A DNA stretch of 46,895 nucleotides from an uncultured Pseudovibrio sp. (GTDB taxonomy: Bacteria > Pseudomonadota > Alphaproteobacteria > Rhizobiales > Stappiaceae). This document shows positions 8,671 to 17,256 of this stretch, piece after piece (position 1 is the first letter of the stretch; each line of letters opens with the position of its first letter). The position numbers were made by a program, and so were the translations under genes. The stretch spans positions 1 to 46,895 of the forward strand of contig CANNAV010000015.1 in the NCBI GenBank assembly GCA_947502585.1, read 5' to 3'. The notes beneath the pieces are model-generated. The model did no database searches, was not told the DNA's origin, and saw only the letters and a list, made by a program, of their open reading frames with translations.

Positions 8671-9768
8671 TTACGCAGTTTCAGCTATGTGAGAAGCCTT
8701 CATCAAAGATGCGACAGTGCGGCCCTCATCATCAAAAATCATGAAGTTCCTGGCATCCACATACACATCAATCATGGCATCCACGCCGACGTTATGAATA
8801 CCATGTTCCAGCGCCACCCAGCGATGGTTCAGGCATGTCAGGTGAATAAAGCTCTCAGAACCGGTAATCTCAGAGACATCAACCACAGCAGGCAGACAAA
8901 CAGCATCTTCACCCGGGCGATTCAGGTAAAGGTGATGAGGTCGGAAACCAGCTTTGTAATGCCCGTCAGGAAGGCGCTTTTCTTCTTCTGATGCCGGAAT
9001 AACCGTGCCATTTGACGTGCGGAACTCACCCCCGCTCTTCGTCAGGCCCAGCAGGTTCAACGGAGGGTCAGAAAAAGTCTGCGCAGTGATGATGTCCTGA
9101 GGATTTCGGTAAACATCAATGGTATCACCAAACTGAGAAACCTGCCCTTCATGCAAGGTGGCAGTACGCCCACCAAGCAGCAAAGCTTCTGTCGGTTCTG
9201 TTGTTGCATAAACAAACACAGCACCGCTTTCAGAAAAGATCTTCGGCAGCTCGTCACGCAGTTCTTCGCGTAGTTTGTAATCCAGGTTCGCCAATGGCTC
9301 GTCCATAAGCACCAGATGCGCACCTTTGACGAGTGCTCGCGCAATAGCAGTACGCTGCTGCTGACCACCGGAGAGATTCAGCGGTGTTCTGTCCAGATAA
9401 GGCGTGAGCTTCATCAGGTCCGCAGCTTTGCGCACCTGCTTGTCTACATCAGCCCCTTTCACTCCGGCCACGCGCAGCGGGCTGGCAATGTTTTCATAAA
9501 CCGTGAGAGTCGGGTAGTTGATGAACTGCTGATAGACCATGGCCACATCGCGCTTTCGCACGGAAACACCGGTCATATCCTGTCCGTTTGCGAGCACTTG
9601 CCCTGCAGTTGACGTGTCCAGCCCTGCCATCAAACGCATAAGCGTTGTTTTGCCTGACAGTGTTGGTCCCAACAATACGTTCAGTGAACCACTTTCAAGA
9701 CGAAGTGATACATCGCGAATATGGTCCATACCGCCAACAGTTTTGCTGACGCCCCTTAATTCAAGCAT
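8671..9768 (-). CDS. glpS: glycerol ABC transporter ATP-binding protein lacking the H-loop histidine
   Basis: A 365-residue ATPase, first gene of the operon. Walker A is GPTLSGKT (34-41), the Q-loop is in VAMVYQQF, the signature is an intact LSGGQ (132-136) and Walker B is LVLMDE (152-157). Where a histidine normally closes the active site (VTHDQTEA in most importers) the sequence reads ATTEPTEA, with Thr at 190. A C-terminal regulatory domain follows from about residue 235. The start at 9768 has GGGAGGGC just upstream. The promoter region in front holds three phased TTTCG elements. It is expected to pair with GlpT as an asymmetric heterodimer. Confidence 0.9.
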   Translation of the reverse strand: MLELRGVSKTVGGMDHIRDVSLRLESGSLNVLLGPTLSGKTTLMRLMAGLDTSTAGQVLANGQDMTGVSVRKRDVAMVYQQFINYPTLTVYENIASPLRVAGVKGADVDKQVRKAADLMKLTPYLDRTPLNLSGGQQQRTAIARALVKGAHLVLMDEPLANLDYKLREELRDELPKIFSESGAVFVYATTEPTEALLLGGRTATLHEGQVSQFGDTIDVYRNPQDIITAQTFSDPPLNLLGLTKSGGEFRTSNGTVIPASEEEKRLPDGHYKAGFRPHHLYLNRPGEDAVCLPAVVDVSEITGSESFIHLTCLNHRWVALEHGIHNVGVDAMIDVYVDARNFMIFDDEGRTVASLMKASHIAETA

Positions 9769-10250
9769 GTTGCCCTCCCGGAACAGAAAGCGACCCGGCT
9801 GCTTCCTGCGGTACGCGGTGCCTGCACTGCAGTACCTTTAAATCCCTGACTGTAATTCCAAAAAACAACTCGATGGTCGAGCTGAATCTCTTAATATAGG
9901 TCTCAGCCTTTTAAAGTACTGCACCGTTTTCCAACGCTGCGCACCTCTCAATTTTTCACGAACCTCCCCCGAACCCTTTCAAGTTCTGCTTTCCTGCGCA
10001 GCTCCACCCCTAAAAAGTGCTGTTAGAGATCAAGATTAAACTACGTCTGAAGCAACACGTCAATTTTCGCTTACACTCGATTGTGCGTGTATTCGCGTAT
10101 TTTCGAAATATAATCGAAAGCACATAAGCGTCAATTCGAAAATGGCCAAAACGAAACTCCAGGCCGTTATCCATTAGGATGAGAACGCACTAAGTGCGAC
10201 ACAAAATATCGAAGACAGAGGTGCTCATGAAATCTGAACAGGTAGTATAA
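9769..10250. other. long leader/promoter region of the glp operon
   Basis: No convincing gene lies in these 482 bases. The part nearest glpS (9769-10070) has no obvious structure. The distal part (10094-10141) holds the phased CGAAA (TTTCG on the minus strand) elements described separately. The segment 10142-10250 leads into the decayed IS3 element and may be part of it. Confidence 0.5.
10104..10141 (-). promoter_or_regulatory. candidate GlpR/DeoR-type operator array
   Basis: Read toward glpS, TTTCG occurs three times with starts exactly 22 and 11 bases apart (plus-strand CGAAA at 10137, 10115 and 10104), so all lie on the same face of the helix. A degenerate copy (plus-strand CGCGT) starts ten bases further on. 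Direct repeats of TTTCG spaced about one turn apart are the known recognition pattern of many DeoR-family repressors, including GlpR-type glycerol regulators. No such regulator gene is in the window. Assignment to GlpR is an inference. Confidence 0.5.
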
Positions 10251-10298
10251 GTGGAATTTGCTCCTAAACTGGCAATATGCCACGAACAGGAGAGTAAC

Positions 10299-10802
10299 AT
10301 AGCAAGGCGTCCCCAACGCAATCACAGTCCGGCTATTAAGGTGAAAGTGGCGTTAGCTGCAATCCGCGGTGAGAAAACGCTGAGCGAACTGGCCCAGGAA
10401 TTTGATGTCCATCCCAATCAGATCAAAGGGGGGAAGGATCAGGGACTTTCTTGCATGGAGGATGTGTTTGGGGCTGATCAGCAAGGCAAGGTTGAAGCGG
10501 AGGTCGACATCAGGCACCTGCATGCCAGGATCGGCGAGTTGACATTGGAAAATGATTTATTGTCCGGTGCGCTCGCCAAGGCCGGGCTGCTGAGCGCCAA
10601 AAAATGATTGACCGCAACCACAAACTGTCCATCAGCCGTCAAGCCAAAGCTTCAGGCGTCTCAAGCAGCAGCGTTTACTATCTGCCCAAACCGATCTCGA
10701 AGGACATTCTGAGCCTATGCGGCGGATGGATGAATCGCATCAAAGCTATCCCTTTGCCGGGAGCCGTATGCTGCAACGGCTTTTGAAAGCGGAAGGCATT
10801 AA
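10299..10802 (+). pseudogene. decayed IS3-family element (orfA and 5' part of orfB)
   Basis: The orfA protein is recognisable from ARRPQRNHSP through GEKTLSELAQEFDVHPNQIK (helix-turn-helix) to KIGELTLEND-like ARIGELTLENDLLSGALAKA. Its expected ATG is ATA at 10299-10301, directly after a good AGGAGAG ribosome site, so the natural start is lost. orfB begins at the ATG at 10604, overlapping the orfA stop in an ATGA with an A6 run, as usual for IS3 frameshifting. orfB reads MIDRNHKLSISRQAKASG, loses frame near 10715, resumes as YPFAGSRMLQRLLKAEG, and stops at about 10802, where a different gene begins. The catalytic DDE core is absent. Confidence 0.75.
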
Positions 10803-11039
10803 TATCGGGCTCGCTTCCAAAACGTTGAAACCCATCCCGATTTCAGACAGCAAGGAGTTTGCAAAGAGGTTGTTACCGCGGCTGTTAAGCATGTGCAAAA
10901 ATGCGTGGGAAATATTGATTTTGTGATCGAAGCTGAAAGCGGCGGTTTAGCTGAACACATATATCGAGGCTTTGGGTTTACAAAATCAGAAAATTTGGTC
11001 GGCGTTTGCCGCTACGAACATAATAATTGGAAGGCGTGA
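10803..11039 (+). pseudogene. GNAT acetyltransferase, C-terminal fragment
   Basis: The frame starting at 10803 reads RARFQNVETHPDFRQQGVCK and later AESGGLAEHIYRGFGF, ending at the TGA at 11037-11039. These are the acetyl-CoA-binding loop (here RQQGVCK, the Q/RxxGxG/A region) and the final helix-strand of a GNAT N-acetyltransferase. The N-terminal part is missing and is replaced by IS3 sequence, so the gene was truncated by or together with that element. Its original substrate is unknown. Its stop overlaps the GTG start of the next decayed gene, suggesting an ancestral two-gene operon. Confidence 0.65.
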
Positions 11040-11281
11040 TACATCTTGCTACAGCAGAACAGGTTATGAAAATAGCTGGTGAATAAAAAAACATTGGCCC
11101 ATCGCTTGTTATTGACCTGGATCGGTTTGAAAAGAATGTTTCAACTATTGCTGTAGCTACTGCGGACGGTAATCTACGAGTTGTGATGGCCTCAAAGGCT
11201 TGATTAATCGATAAGATTCAGAATATTGCTAATCAGTATTTGGATGGATTTGAAATTTCGAATTCAAATGAACTAGTGGAT
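11036..11281 (+). pseudogene. fold-type III PLP enzyme, N-terminal remnant with stop codons
   Basis: Starting from a GTG that overlaps the preceding stop (GTGA), one frame reads IHLATAEQVMKIAGE, then TAA at 11084, then GPSLVIDLDRFEKNVSTIA, VVMASKA, a TGA at 11201 and IANQYLDGFEISNSNELVD. This resembles the start of the alanine-racemase/diaminopimelate-decarboxylase barrel: the ID-L-D-R strand, the lysine of the (V/S)KA motif that binds PLP, and the G-F-E-x-S-x-x-E-L segment. Two in-frame stops and the abrupt end at the IS5 remnant show it is dead. Whether it was a decarboxylase, racemase or aldolase cannot be told. Confidence 0.5.
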
Positions 11282-11283
11282 TG

Positions 11284-11593
11284 TGCGGGATCAGGGAGGA
11301 ACTCCAGTTGCCCGGTCATGGCCATGACACGGCAGGCGTTGCTCCTTTGATTGACGACATCGACTATGGCGGGCTGTAGGCGGATAATGCGTTTGACAGT
11401 AACTGGCTCATTGAGGGCTGAATGAGCGTTGTGCCATGGTTTGTATTTCCCAAAGACCGCAACGCAAGCAACCGCATTCGATGGGCCCTGAAGTTTACAA
11501 ATGTCCCACATGATTGAGAATTTCTTTCGTAAACACAATGAGTTCACGCCCATTTTCATGGGCAGTGATCTGTTCGACGGCTGCTATGGTTAA
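11284..11593 (+). pseudogene. IS5-family transposase remnant
   Basis: Plus-strand frames contain GHGHDTAGVAPLIDDIDYGG, then a TAG, ADNAFDSNWLIE, a frameshift, VVFPKDRN-like FVFPKDRNASNRIRW, another frameshift, and MIENFFRKHNEF ending at a TAA at 11591. These are the middle and C-terminal blocks of an IS5-family DDE transposase (DxxxDAD/W region and the IENFF-x-K block). Several stops and frameshifts make it nonfunctional. It ends 23 bases from the choV stop, so the choline operon has lost any downstream neighbour it had. Confidence 0.65.
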
Positions 11594-11616
11594 TGCAAAA
11601 GGATGCTCAACAGGCG

Positions 11617-12660
11617 CTAGACAAAGCAGTCCATAATCTCCTGTTCTCGAATGATACCAATTGGACGCTCTCCGCGATAAACCGCTATTGGACCAGCGCT
11701 GAGCCGCTTCATTTCAATCACTTCGCGGATCATCTGCTTAGCTGTGCACTTTGGCATCTCTTCGACGCTCACAATTACATCAGCGCTCATCCGAGAGAGA
11801 GGGGTCATGATGTCTTCAGCGCGCAGAACATTGAGTGGGTTCATGTGAGCGACGAAAGATTCGACGTACTCATCCGCTGGTTTCTTCACAATTTCCTGCG
11901 GTGTGCCGATCTGAACCACATGACCACCTTCCATTATGGCGATGCGATTGCCTATTTTGGCAGCTTCGTCGAGATCGTGGCTCACGAATACAATGGTTTT
12001 ATGGAGCCTTTCCTGCAACTCCAGCAGCTCATCCTGCAGATGGCTGCGAATGAGAGGGTCGAGCGCAGAAAACGGTTCATCCATCAACAGGATTGGCGCT
12101 TCTGTTGCGAATGCGCGCGCCAGACCGACACGTTGCTGCATGCCACCGGAAAGCTCATGCACGTACTTGTCGCCCCAACCGCCAAGACCAACCAGTTCCA
12201 GCTGCTCTGAGACACGTTCCAGACGCCGGGTCTTAGGAATGCAGGAGAGCTCAAGGCCAAAGCCAACGTTGTCTCGGACTGTACGCCATGGCAGAAGGCC
12301 GAACTGCTGGAATACCATAGCAACCCGTTCGCGCCGTAGTTTGCGCAGGCGTGAGGAAGAGCATGTGGTCGGGTTAACCTGTTCCTCCTTATCAGAAACA
12401 AGAACTTCACCACGACAGACCTTGTTGAGGCCGTTGATGGAGCGCAGCAAGGTGGATTTGCCAGAGCCTGACAGCCCCATAAGAACGAGGAGCTCACCCT
12501 GCTGGATGTCAAAGGTTGCGTTAGCAACGCCAACCAGCTGGCCGCTTTGCTTTTGAATTTCAGCGCGGTCTTTGCCTGCATCGATCAGGGGCAGGGCAGC
12601 ATCCGGTTTATCTCCGAAGACGATGGACAGGTTTTTGAAGGAAACAACAGGATTGGTCAT
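11617..12660 (-). CDS. choV: choline ABC transporter ATP-binding protein
   Basis: A 347-residue ATPase of the quaternary-amine (ProV/OpuA) type that powers choline import. Walker A is GLSGSGKS (62-69), the Q-loop is in VAMVFQQF, the signature is LSGGM (170-174), Walker B is ILLMDE (190-195) and the H-loop is VSHDL (His228). The C-terminal 80 residues resemble the regulatory region of this class. Its start overlaps the choW stop by four bases (ATGA), so translation is coupled. The gene ends against an IS5 remnant, but the length matches rhizobial ChoV, so it appears complete. Confidence 0.93.
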   Translation of the reverse strand: MTNPVVSFKNLSIVFGDKPDAALPLIDAGKDRAEIQKQSGQLVGVANATFDIQQGELLVLMGLSGSGKSTLLRSINGLNKVCRGEVLVSDKEEQVNPTTCSSSRLRKLRRERVAMVFQQFGLLPWRTVRDNVGFGLELSCIPKTRRLERVSEQLELVGLGGWGDKYVHELSGGMQQRVGLARAFATEAPILLMDEPFSALDPLIRSHLQDELLELQERLHKTIVFVSHDLDEAAKIGNRIAIMEGGHVVQIGTPQEIVKKPADEYVESFVAHMNPLNVLRAEDIMTPLSRMSADVIVSVEEMPKCTAKQMIREVIEMKRLSAGPIAVYRGERPIGIIREQEIMDCFV

Positions 12661-13505
12661 TTTTTGCTGCCCTTTTCTTCTGAGCTTTTGAAGAAACGGT
12701 CAAGCACAATAGCAACCAGAACGATTGTAATACCAACCTCAAATCCCTTTGCGATGTTCACGGTGTTCAACGCACGAAGTGTTGGCACACCCAGGCCGTC
12801 CGCGCCAACAAGCGCAGCGATTACAACCATGGACAGTGACAACATAATGGTTTGCGTCAGGCCCGCCATAATGTTTGGCAGGGCATATGGCAGCTCAATC
12901 TTAAAGAGCTTCTGCCAGTAGGTTGCGCCAAATGCTTCGCCAGCTTCCAGCAGATGCAGAGGCGTGGAGGCGACACCAATCTGGGTCAGACGAATTGAAG
13001 CAGGCAGGGCGAAGACGACTGTTGAGATCAGGCCAGGGACTACTCCAAGTCCAAAAAGGATCAGTGCGGGGATCAGATAAACAAAGGTAGGAATTGTCTG
13101 CATCAGATCCAGTACAGGCCGGACCCATAGGAAAAATTTAGGGTGATGTGCTGAGTAAACACCCAAAGGAATACCAATCAACATACAGATGAAGGTGGAA
13201 CTGAGGATCAGCGCCAGCGTTTCTGTGGTTTCATCCCAATAACCCTGGTTAATGATGAGCAGCAGGCTCACCGCAACAAACGCAGAAAAGACGAAAGATC
13301 TTCTGACCACAAAGGCCAAAGCCGTGGCAATGACAACAATGCCGACCGGGTGAGGGGCTTGTAAAAGCCATAGTACACTGTCGATGAGCCATTCGATTGC
13401 AACAGAAATGGCATCAAAAAAGCCACTTGCATTGTCGGTGAGCCAGTCAACTCCCCATTTGGCCCATGTGCCGAGAGGTAATTTATGCTCTGTTAGCCAC
13501 TCCAC
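12657..13505 (-). CDS. choW: choline ABC transporter permease
   Basis: A 282-residue inner-membrane permease of the ProW class. An N-terminal amphipathic region (residues 1-50) is followed by about six or seven helices; the conserved coupling segment reads TPLHLLEAGEAFGATYWQKL, and the GLTQTIMLSLSMVVIAALVG block is typical for glycine betaine/choline permeases. It overlaps choV by four bases and lies 226 bases downstream of choX; that gap carries a perfect tandem repeat. Function in choline uptake follows from ChoX and the adjacent bet genes. Confidence 0.93.
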   Translation of the reverse strand: MEWLTEHKLPLGTWAKWGVDWLTDNASGFFDAISVAIEWLIDSVLWLLQAPHPVGIVVIATALAFVVRRSFVFSAFVAVSLLLIINQGYWDETTETLALILSSTFICMLIGIPLGVYSAHHPKFFLWVRPVLDLMQTIPTFVYLIPALILFGLGVVPGLISTVVFALPASIRLTQIGVASTPLHLLEAGEAFGATYWQKLFKIELPYALPNIMAGLTQTIMLSLSMVVIAALVGADGLGVPTLRALNTVNIAKGFEVGITIVLVAIVLDRFFKSSEEKGSKK

Positions 13506-13574
13506 GTAAAAACCTCAGATTTTGTATTGTATATCAAAGCGTAAAGTCATTTCGGTTGTAGGGCAGGATACAAT

Positions 13575-13620
13575 TAATCAGCGCTGGCACCAGTTTGTAA
13601 TCAGCGCTGGCACCAGTTTG
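13575..13620. repeat. perfect 23-base tandem duplication between choX and choW
   Basis: Two identical 23-base units lie head to tail (13575-13597 and 13598-13620). Each contains GCGCTGGCACCAG, with a small CTGG-CA-CCAG inverted repeat. The unit lies in the transcribed spacer upstream of choW and could add a hairpin to the mRNA. Identical copies suggest a recent slippage or duplication. Confidence 0.9.
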
Positions 13621-13731
13621 CCCGGTTGTTCAATGGCTATTCCAGCTGCCGGAGTGTTCTGGAATTATGCGCTAAGGGCGGACTGCAAGCGTATCGCATC
13701 CACCCCTCAATTTATGCCCGGGAAATGCCCC

Positions 13732-14688
13732 TTAGAGCCCGAATGCAGCCTTTACTGCAGCAAGGCCATCTTTGCCGTCAAAAGTAGTGACGCCAGCCAG
13801 CCATTTATTAAGAGACTCCGGGTTCTTCCTGATCCATGCTTTTGCTGCGTCAGCTGGCTCTTCACCGTCGTTAAGAATGCCGTTCATGATCTCGTTCTCC
13901 ATTTGCAGGGAGAAGGTGAGGTTCTGAAGAAACCTGCCCATGTTCGCACACTCAGCAGAGTAACCCGCGCGGGTGTTGGTCAGAACGTCAGCGCCACCGA
14001 AGTCCGGACCAAAGAACTTATCTCCTCCGGTGAGGTACTTCAGCTCAAAATTGGAATTCATAGGGTGCGGGGCCCAGCCAAGGAAGACGATGTCCTGCTT
14101 CTTGCGGGTTTTACGCGCGACCTGAGACAACATGCCAGCTTCAGATGACTCGACGAGGCCAAATTTATTAAGGCCGAACGCATTTTCCTTGATCATATCA
14201 AGGATCAGACGATTGCCATCATTCCCTGCTTCAATGCCGTAGATCTCGCCATCAAGGTCTCCAGAGAATTTTTCGATGTCAGCAAAGTCCTTCAAACCCT
14301 TGTCATAGGTATACCTTGGAACAGCTAAAGTATACTTGGCGCCAGTCAGGTTGGTCTGGACAGTGTCAACGGTGCCAGCCTCACTATATTTCGCGATATC
14401 AGCTTCCATTGTTGGCATCCAGTTGCCAAGGAATACATCAATATCATTATTGGCGAGAGATGCATAAGTGACTGGTACTGATAGTACTTTTACGTCTGTT
14501 TCGTAACCAAGTGCATCCAGTACAGACGTGGCTGTTGCAGTGGTTGCGGTGATGTCTGTCCAGCCCACGTCGGAGAAGCGTACAGTTTTACAGACTTCCG
14601 CTTCTGCTGCGAGAGCTGAACCACTGATTAGTAATAATACTGAAGCCGAAGTAAAAATTTTCCTTATCAAGCCACCAGCAACACTCAT
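13732..14688 (-). CDS. choX: choline-binding periplasmic protein
   Basis: A 318-residue solute-binding protein with an N-terminal signal peptide (IRKIFTSASVLLLISGSALA). The mature start CKTVRFSDVGWTDITATTA and the block FLGNWMPTMEADI are typical of ChoX, where aromatic residues such as the Trp of GNWMP help to form the cage around the quaternary amine. Start at 14688 with GGGAG about seven bases upstream. It is the first gene of the minus-strand choXWV unit and is divergent from betI across 266 bases that hold a BetI-like box, so co-regulation by choline is likely. Confidence 0.93.
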   Translation of the reverse strand: MSVAGGLIRKIFTSASVLLLISGSALAAEAEVCKTVRFSDVGWTDITATTATATSVLDALGYETDVKVLSVPVTYASLANNDIDVFLGNWMPTMEADIAKYSEAGTVDTVQTNLTGAKYTLAVPRYTYDKGLKDFADIEKFSGDLDGEIYGIEAGNDGNRLILDMIKENAFGLNKFGLVESSEAGMLSQVARKTRKKQDIVFLGWAPHPMNSNFELKYLTGGDKFFGPDFGGADVLTNTRAGYSAECANMGRFLQNLTFSLQMENEIMNGILNDGEEPADAAKAWIRKNPESLNKWLAGVTTFDGKDGLAAVKAAFGL

Positions 14689-14910
14689 ATAAGTCTCCCA
14701 ATATATTTATTCAATAAAGCCACGTAACTGTGTAGAAAACATACCTCAAGCACTAATCAAGCGGCAATTAAATTTTCAAAACCCTTCATTCCCTAAAGCT
14801 AATAAACACACGATGGACTAAAGGCAACCTCTCTCGCAGATATTAATTACGATAAACCTGAATGCAATACTTTTCACAAGCTTCCAAATGCTCTAAGAAG
14901 CATTTTATTA

Positions 14911-14924
14911 ATTGATCGTTCAAT
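14911..14924. promoter_or_regulatory. betI box: BetI-type operator in the choX-betI divergent promoter
   Basis: ATTGATCGTTCAAT is nearly palindromic and resembles published BetI target sites (core TTGAACGTTCAA-like). It lies 30 bases before the betI ATG. Just upstream, at 14886-14905, AAATGCT and AGCATTT form a hairpin with a six-base loop. The position suits BetI autoregulation and possibly control of choX, though choX starts 223 bases away. Confidence 0.55.
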
Positions 14925-14954
14925 AAAAATAGTCCTGAAGTGAGTTCAGCACAA

Positions 14955-15557
14955 ATGCCTAAAGTCGGAATGGAAGAGGAACGCAAAACCTCGATAATTA
15001 TGGCGACAATCAAAGCGATCCATGAAAAGGGCTACGCAGCGACGACAATGGCAGATATTGCCAGGAACGCCGGTGTTTCGACGGGCCTGCCGCATCACTA
15101 CTTTGGCTCGAAAGCAGCTGTCTTTAACGCGACCATGAGCTTTTTGCTGACGGACCTGAGCAAGCAATCCCGAAAGCGCTTGCTTAAGACGAAAACCCCT
15201 ATGGAGCGGATTAATGCAATCATCCATACCAACTTCAGCGATGAGCAGTTCCGGCCCTCCATTATCTCTGCGTGGTTTGCGTTTTATGTAGTCGCGCGGA
15301 CTGAACCCGGAACACGCCGATTGCTTCAGATCTATCATCGCCGGCTGATTTCGAACCTGACAGCGGAGTACCACCGCGTCACGGATCGTGAGACAGCAAT
15401 CACGGCTGCGGCAGGCACTGCAGCGATAATTGACGGGTTGTGGCTGCAATGTGTGCTAACGACAAACCGACCTGACGGATCACCGGCAACAATGCTGGTT
15501 CAGGACTACGTAAAAAAGTGTTTCGACAGCTTTGAAACGAAAGATACCCAACAATAA
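14955..15557 (+). CDS. betI: TetR-family choline-responsive repressor BetI
   Basis: A 200-residue TetR-family repressor. The N-terminal DNA-binding helix-turn-helix is clear ([20 protein letters not shown] followed by HHYFGSK). The start at ATG 14955 ([11 protein letters not shown]) matches the usual BetI N-terminus; the in-frame GTG at 14940 is less likely. The C-terminal ligand domain includes [17 protein letters not shown] and IDGLWLQ, blocks well conserved in BetI. The protein represses bet genes without choline. It is the first gene of betIAB, 34 bases before betA, and a BetI-like box lies just upstream, so autoregulation is expected. Confidence 0.94.
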   Translation: MPKVGMEEERKTSIIMATIKAIHEKGYAATTMADIARNAGVSTGLPHHYFGSKAAVFNATMSFLLTDLSKQSRKRLLKTKTPMERINAIIHTNFSDEQFRPSIISAWFAFYVVARTEPGTRRLLQIYHRRLISNLTAEYHRVTDRETAITAAAGTAAIIDGLWLQCVLTTNRPDGSPATMLVQDYVKKCFDSFETKDTQQ

Positions 15558-15591
15558 TAACCGGAAACGGCTTCATGCCCAAGAGAATACA

Positions 15592-17241
15592 ATGACTGTA
15601 GATTTCATTATTGTAGGCGCCGGCTCTGCGGGGTGTGCCCTGGCAAACCGGCTTTCTGATGATCCCCAAAACAAGGTGGTTTTGCTGGAGTTTGGCGGTT
15701 CGGACATCGGTCCGTTCATCCAGATGCCCGCTGCCTTGTCCTATCCCATGAACATGTCCCGTTACGACTGGGGCTATGAGAGTGCACCTGAGCCGCATCT
15801 GGGCGGGCGCAAGCTTGCTTTACCCAGAGGTAAGGTGATTGGCGGCTCTTCCTCCATCAACGGCATGGTCTATGTGCGTGGTAATGCCTGCGACTTTGAC
15901 ACCTGGGAGCAAATGGGGGCGAAAGGCTGGGGCTACCAGCACGTTCTGCCTTATTTCCAGCGCCTTGAAAACACTGAGGCAGATGGAGACTGGCGCGGTA
16001 ATTCCGGCCCACTCTACGTCTCTCGCGGTACACGCTGGAGCCCGCTATACGATGCCTTTGTGCAGGCTGGCGAAGAGGCTGGGTACGCCAAAACTGACGA
16101 TTACAACGGTTATCGTCAGGAAGGCTTTGGTGATATGGAGATGACGGTGCACAATGGCCGTCGCTGGTCTGCTTCCAACGCTTATCTCTGGCCGATCAAA
16201 GCCCGGAAAAATCTGGAGATCATCTCGGGTGCGCACGTCGGTCGCATTCTCATGGAAGGCAAGCGGGCTGTCGGTGTTGAGTATATGCGGGACGGGCAGG
16301 TGCACCGGGTCAAATGCTGCCGCGAAGTGGTCGTTTCTGCGTCTTCCATCAACTCTCCAAAGCTGCTGATGCACTCCGGCATCGGTGATGCAGCTGCTCT
16401 GTCTGCTGTAGGCATTAATGTGATTGCTGACCGTAAGGGCGTTGGTGCGAACCTGCAGGATCATCTGGAGCTATATATCCAGCAGGCGTGTACTCAGCCG
16501 ATTACGCTTTACAAGCACTGGAACCTGCTTTCAAAAGGCGTGATCGGAGCTCAGTGGCAGTTGGCGAAATCAGGTCTGGGCACGACGAACCATTTTGAGA
16601 CCTGCGGCTTTATTCGTTCCAGAGCTGGTGTGAAATACCCTGACATTCAGTTCCACTTCCTGCCGTTTGCAGTTCGCTATGACGGGCAGGCGGCGGCTGA
16701 AGGCCATGGCTATCAGGTTCATGTAGGGCCGATGCGCTCTAGGTCCCGCGGTGAGGTGACGCTGCAATCTGCAGACCCGATGGATAAGCCAGATGTGCTG
16801 TTCAACTACATGAGCCATGAAGAGGACTGGGAAGACTTCCGCCAGTGCATTCGCCTGACGCGTGAGCTTTTTGCCCAGCAGGCGTTTGATCCGTTCCGCG
16901 GCAAGGAAATTCAGCCAGGTAAGGATGTTCAGAGCGACGAACAGCTGAACGCTTTCATCAAAGAACATGTTGAGAGCGCGTTCCACCCATGCGGCACCTG
17001 CAGGATGGGTGACGCAAATGACGAAACTGCTGTGGTTGACAGCGAATGCCGCGTGATTGGCGTTGACGGTTTACGCGTTGCGGACAGTTCCATCTTCCCG
17101 CAGATTACAAACGGAAACCTCAATGCACCTTCCATCATGGTTGGTGAGAAGGCTGCAGACCATATTCTCGGGAAAGGCATGCTTCCTGCCAGTGATAAGC
17201 AGGCGTGGGTGCACCCTGACTGGCAGAACGAACAACGGTGA
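15592..17241 (+). CDS. betA: choline dehydrogenase
   Basis: A 549-residue FAD-dependent GMC oxidoreductase that oxidises choline to betaine aldehyde (and can go on to betaine) at the membrane. The ADP-binding motif VGAGSAG (residues 8-14) is at the N-terminus, the GMC signature appears as [20 protein letters not shown], and the C-terminal active-site region reads [12 protein letters not shown] with the catalytic His, followed by [20 protein letters not shown]. The ATG at 15592 is used; earlier in-frame starts would overlap betI. Length is typical. It is followed by betB after 15 bases. Confidence 0.95.
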   Translation: MTVDFIIVGAGSAGCALANRLSDDPQNKVVLLEFGGSDIGPFIQMPAALSYPMNMSRYDWGYESAPEPHLGGRKLALPRGKVIGGSSSINGMVYVRGNACDFDTWEQMGAKGWGYQHVLPYFQRLENTEADGDWRGNSGPLYVSRGTRWSPLYDAFVQAGEEAGYAKTDDYNGYRQEGFGDMEMTVHNGRRWSASNAYLWPIKARKNLEIISGAHVGRILMEGKRAVGVEYMRDGQVHRVKCCREVVVSASSINSPKLLMHSGIGDAAALSAVGINVIADRKGVGANLQDHLELYIQQACTQPITLYKHWNLLSKGVIGAQWQLAKSGLGTTNHFETCGFIRSRAGVKYPDIQFHFLPFAVRYDGQAAAEGHGYQVHVGPMRSRSRGEVTLQSADPMDKPDVLFNYMSHEEDWEDFRQCIRLTRELFAQQAFDPFRGKEIQPGKDVQSDEQLNAFIKEHVESAFHPCGTCRMGDANDETAVVDSECRVIGVDGLRVADSSIFPQITNGNLNAPSIMVGEKAADHILGKGMLPASDKQAWVHPDWQNEQR

Positions 17242-17256
17242 GTGTTGGATTAATAA

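Noticed and set aside
11233..11559. 108-codon minus-strand open frame
   Set aside because: The plus strand in the same place carries recognisable IS5 transposase blocks, so the minus frame is a shadow.
11593..12210. 205-codon plus-strand open frame
   Set aside because: It is antisense to choV, which has all ABC ATPase motifs.
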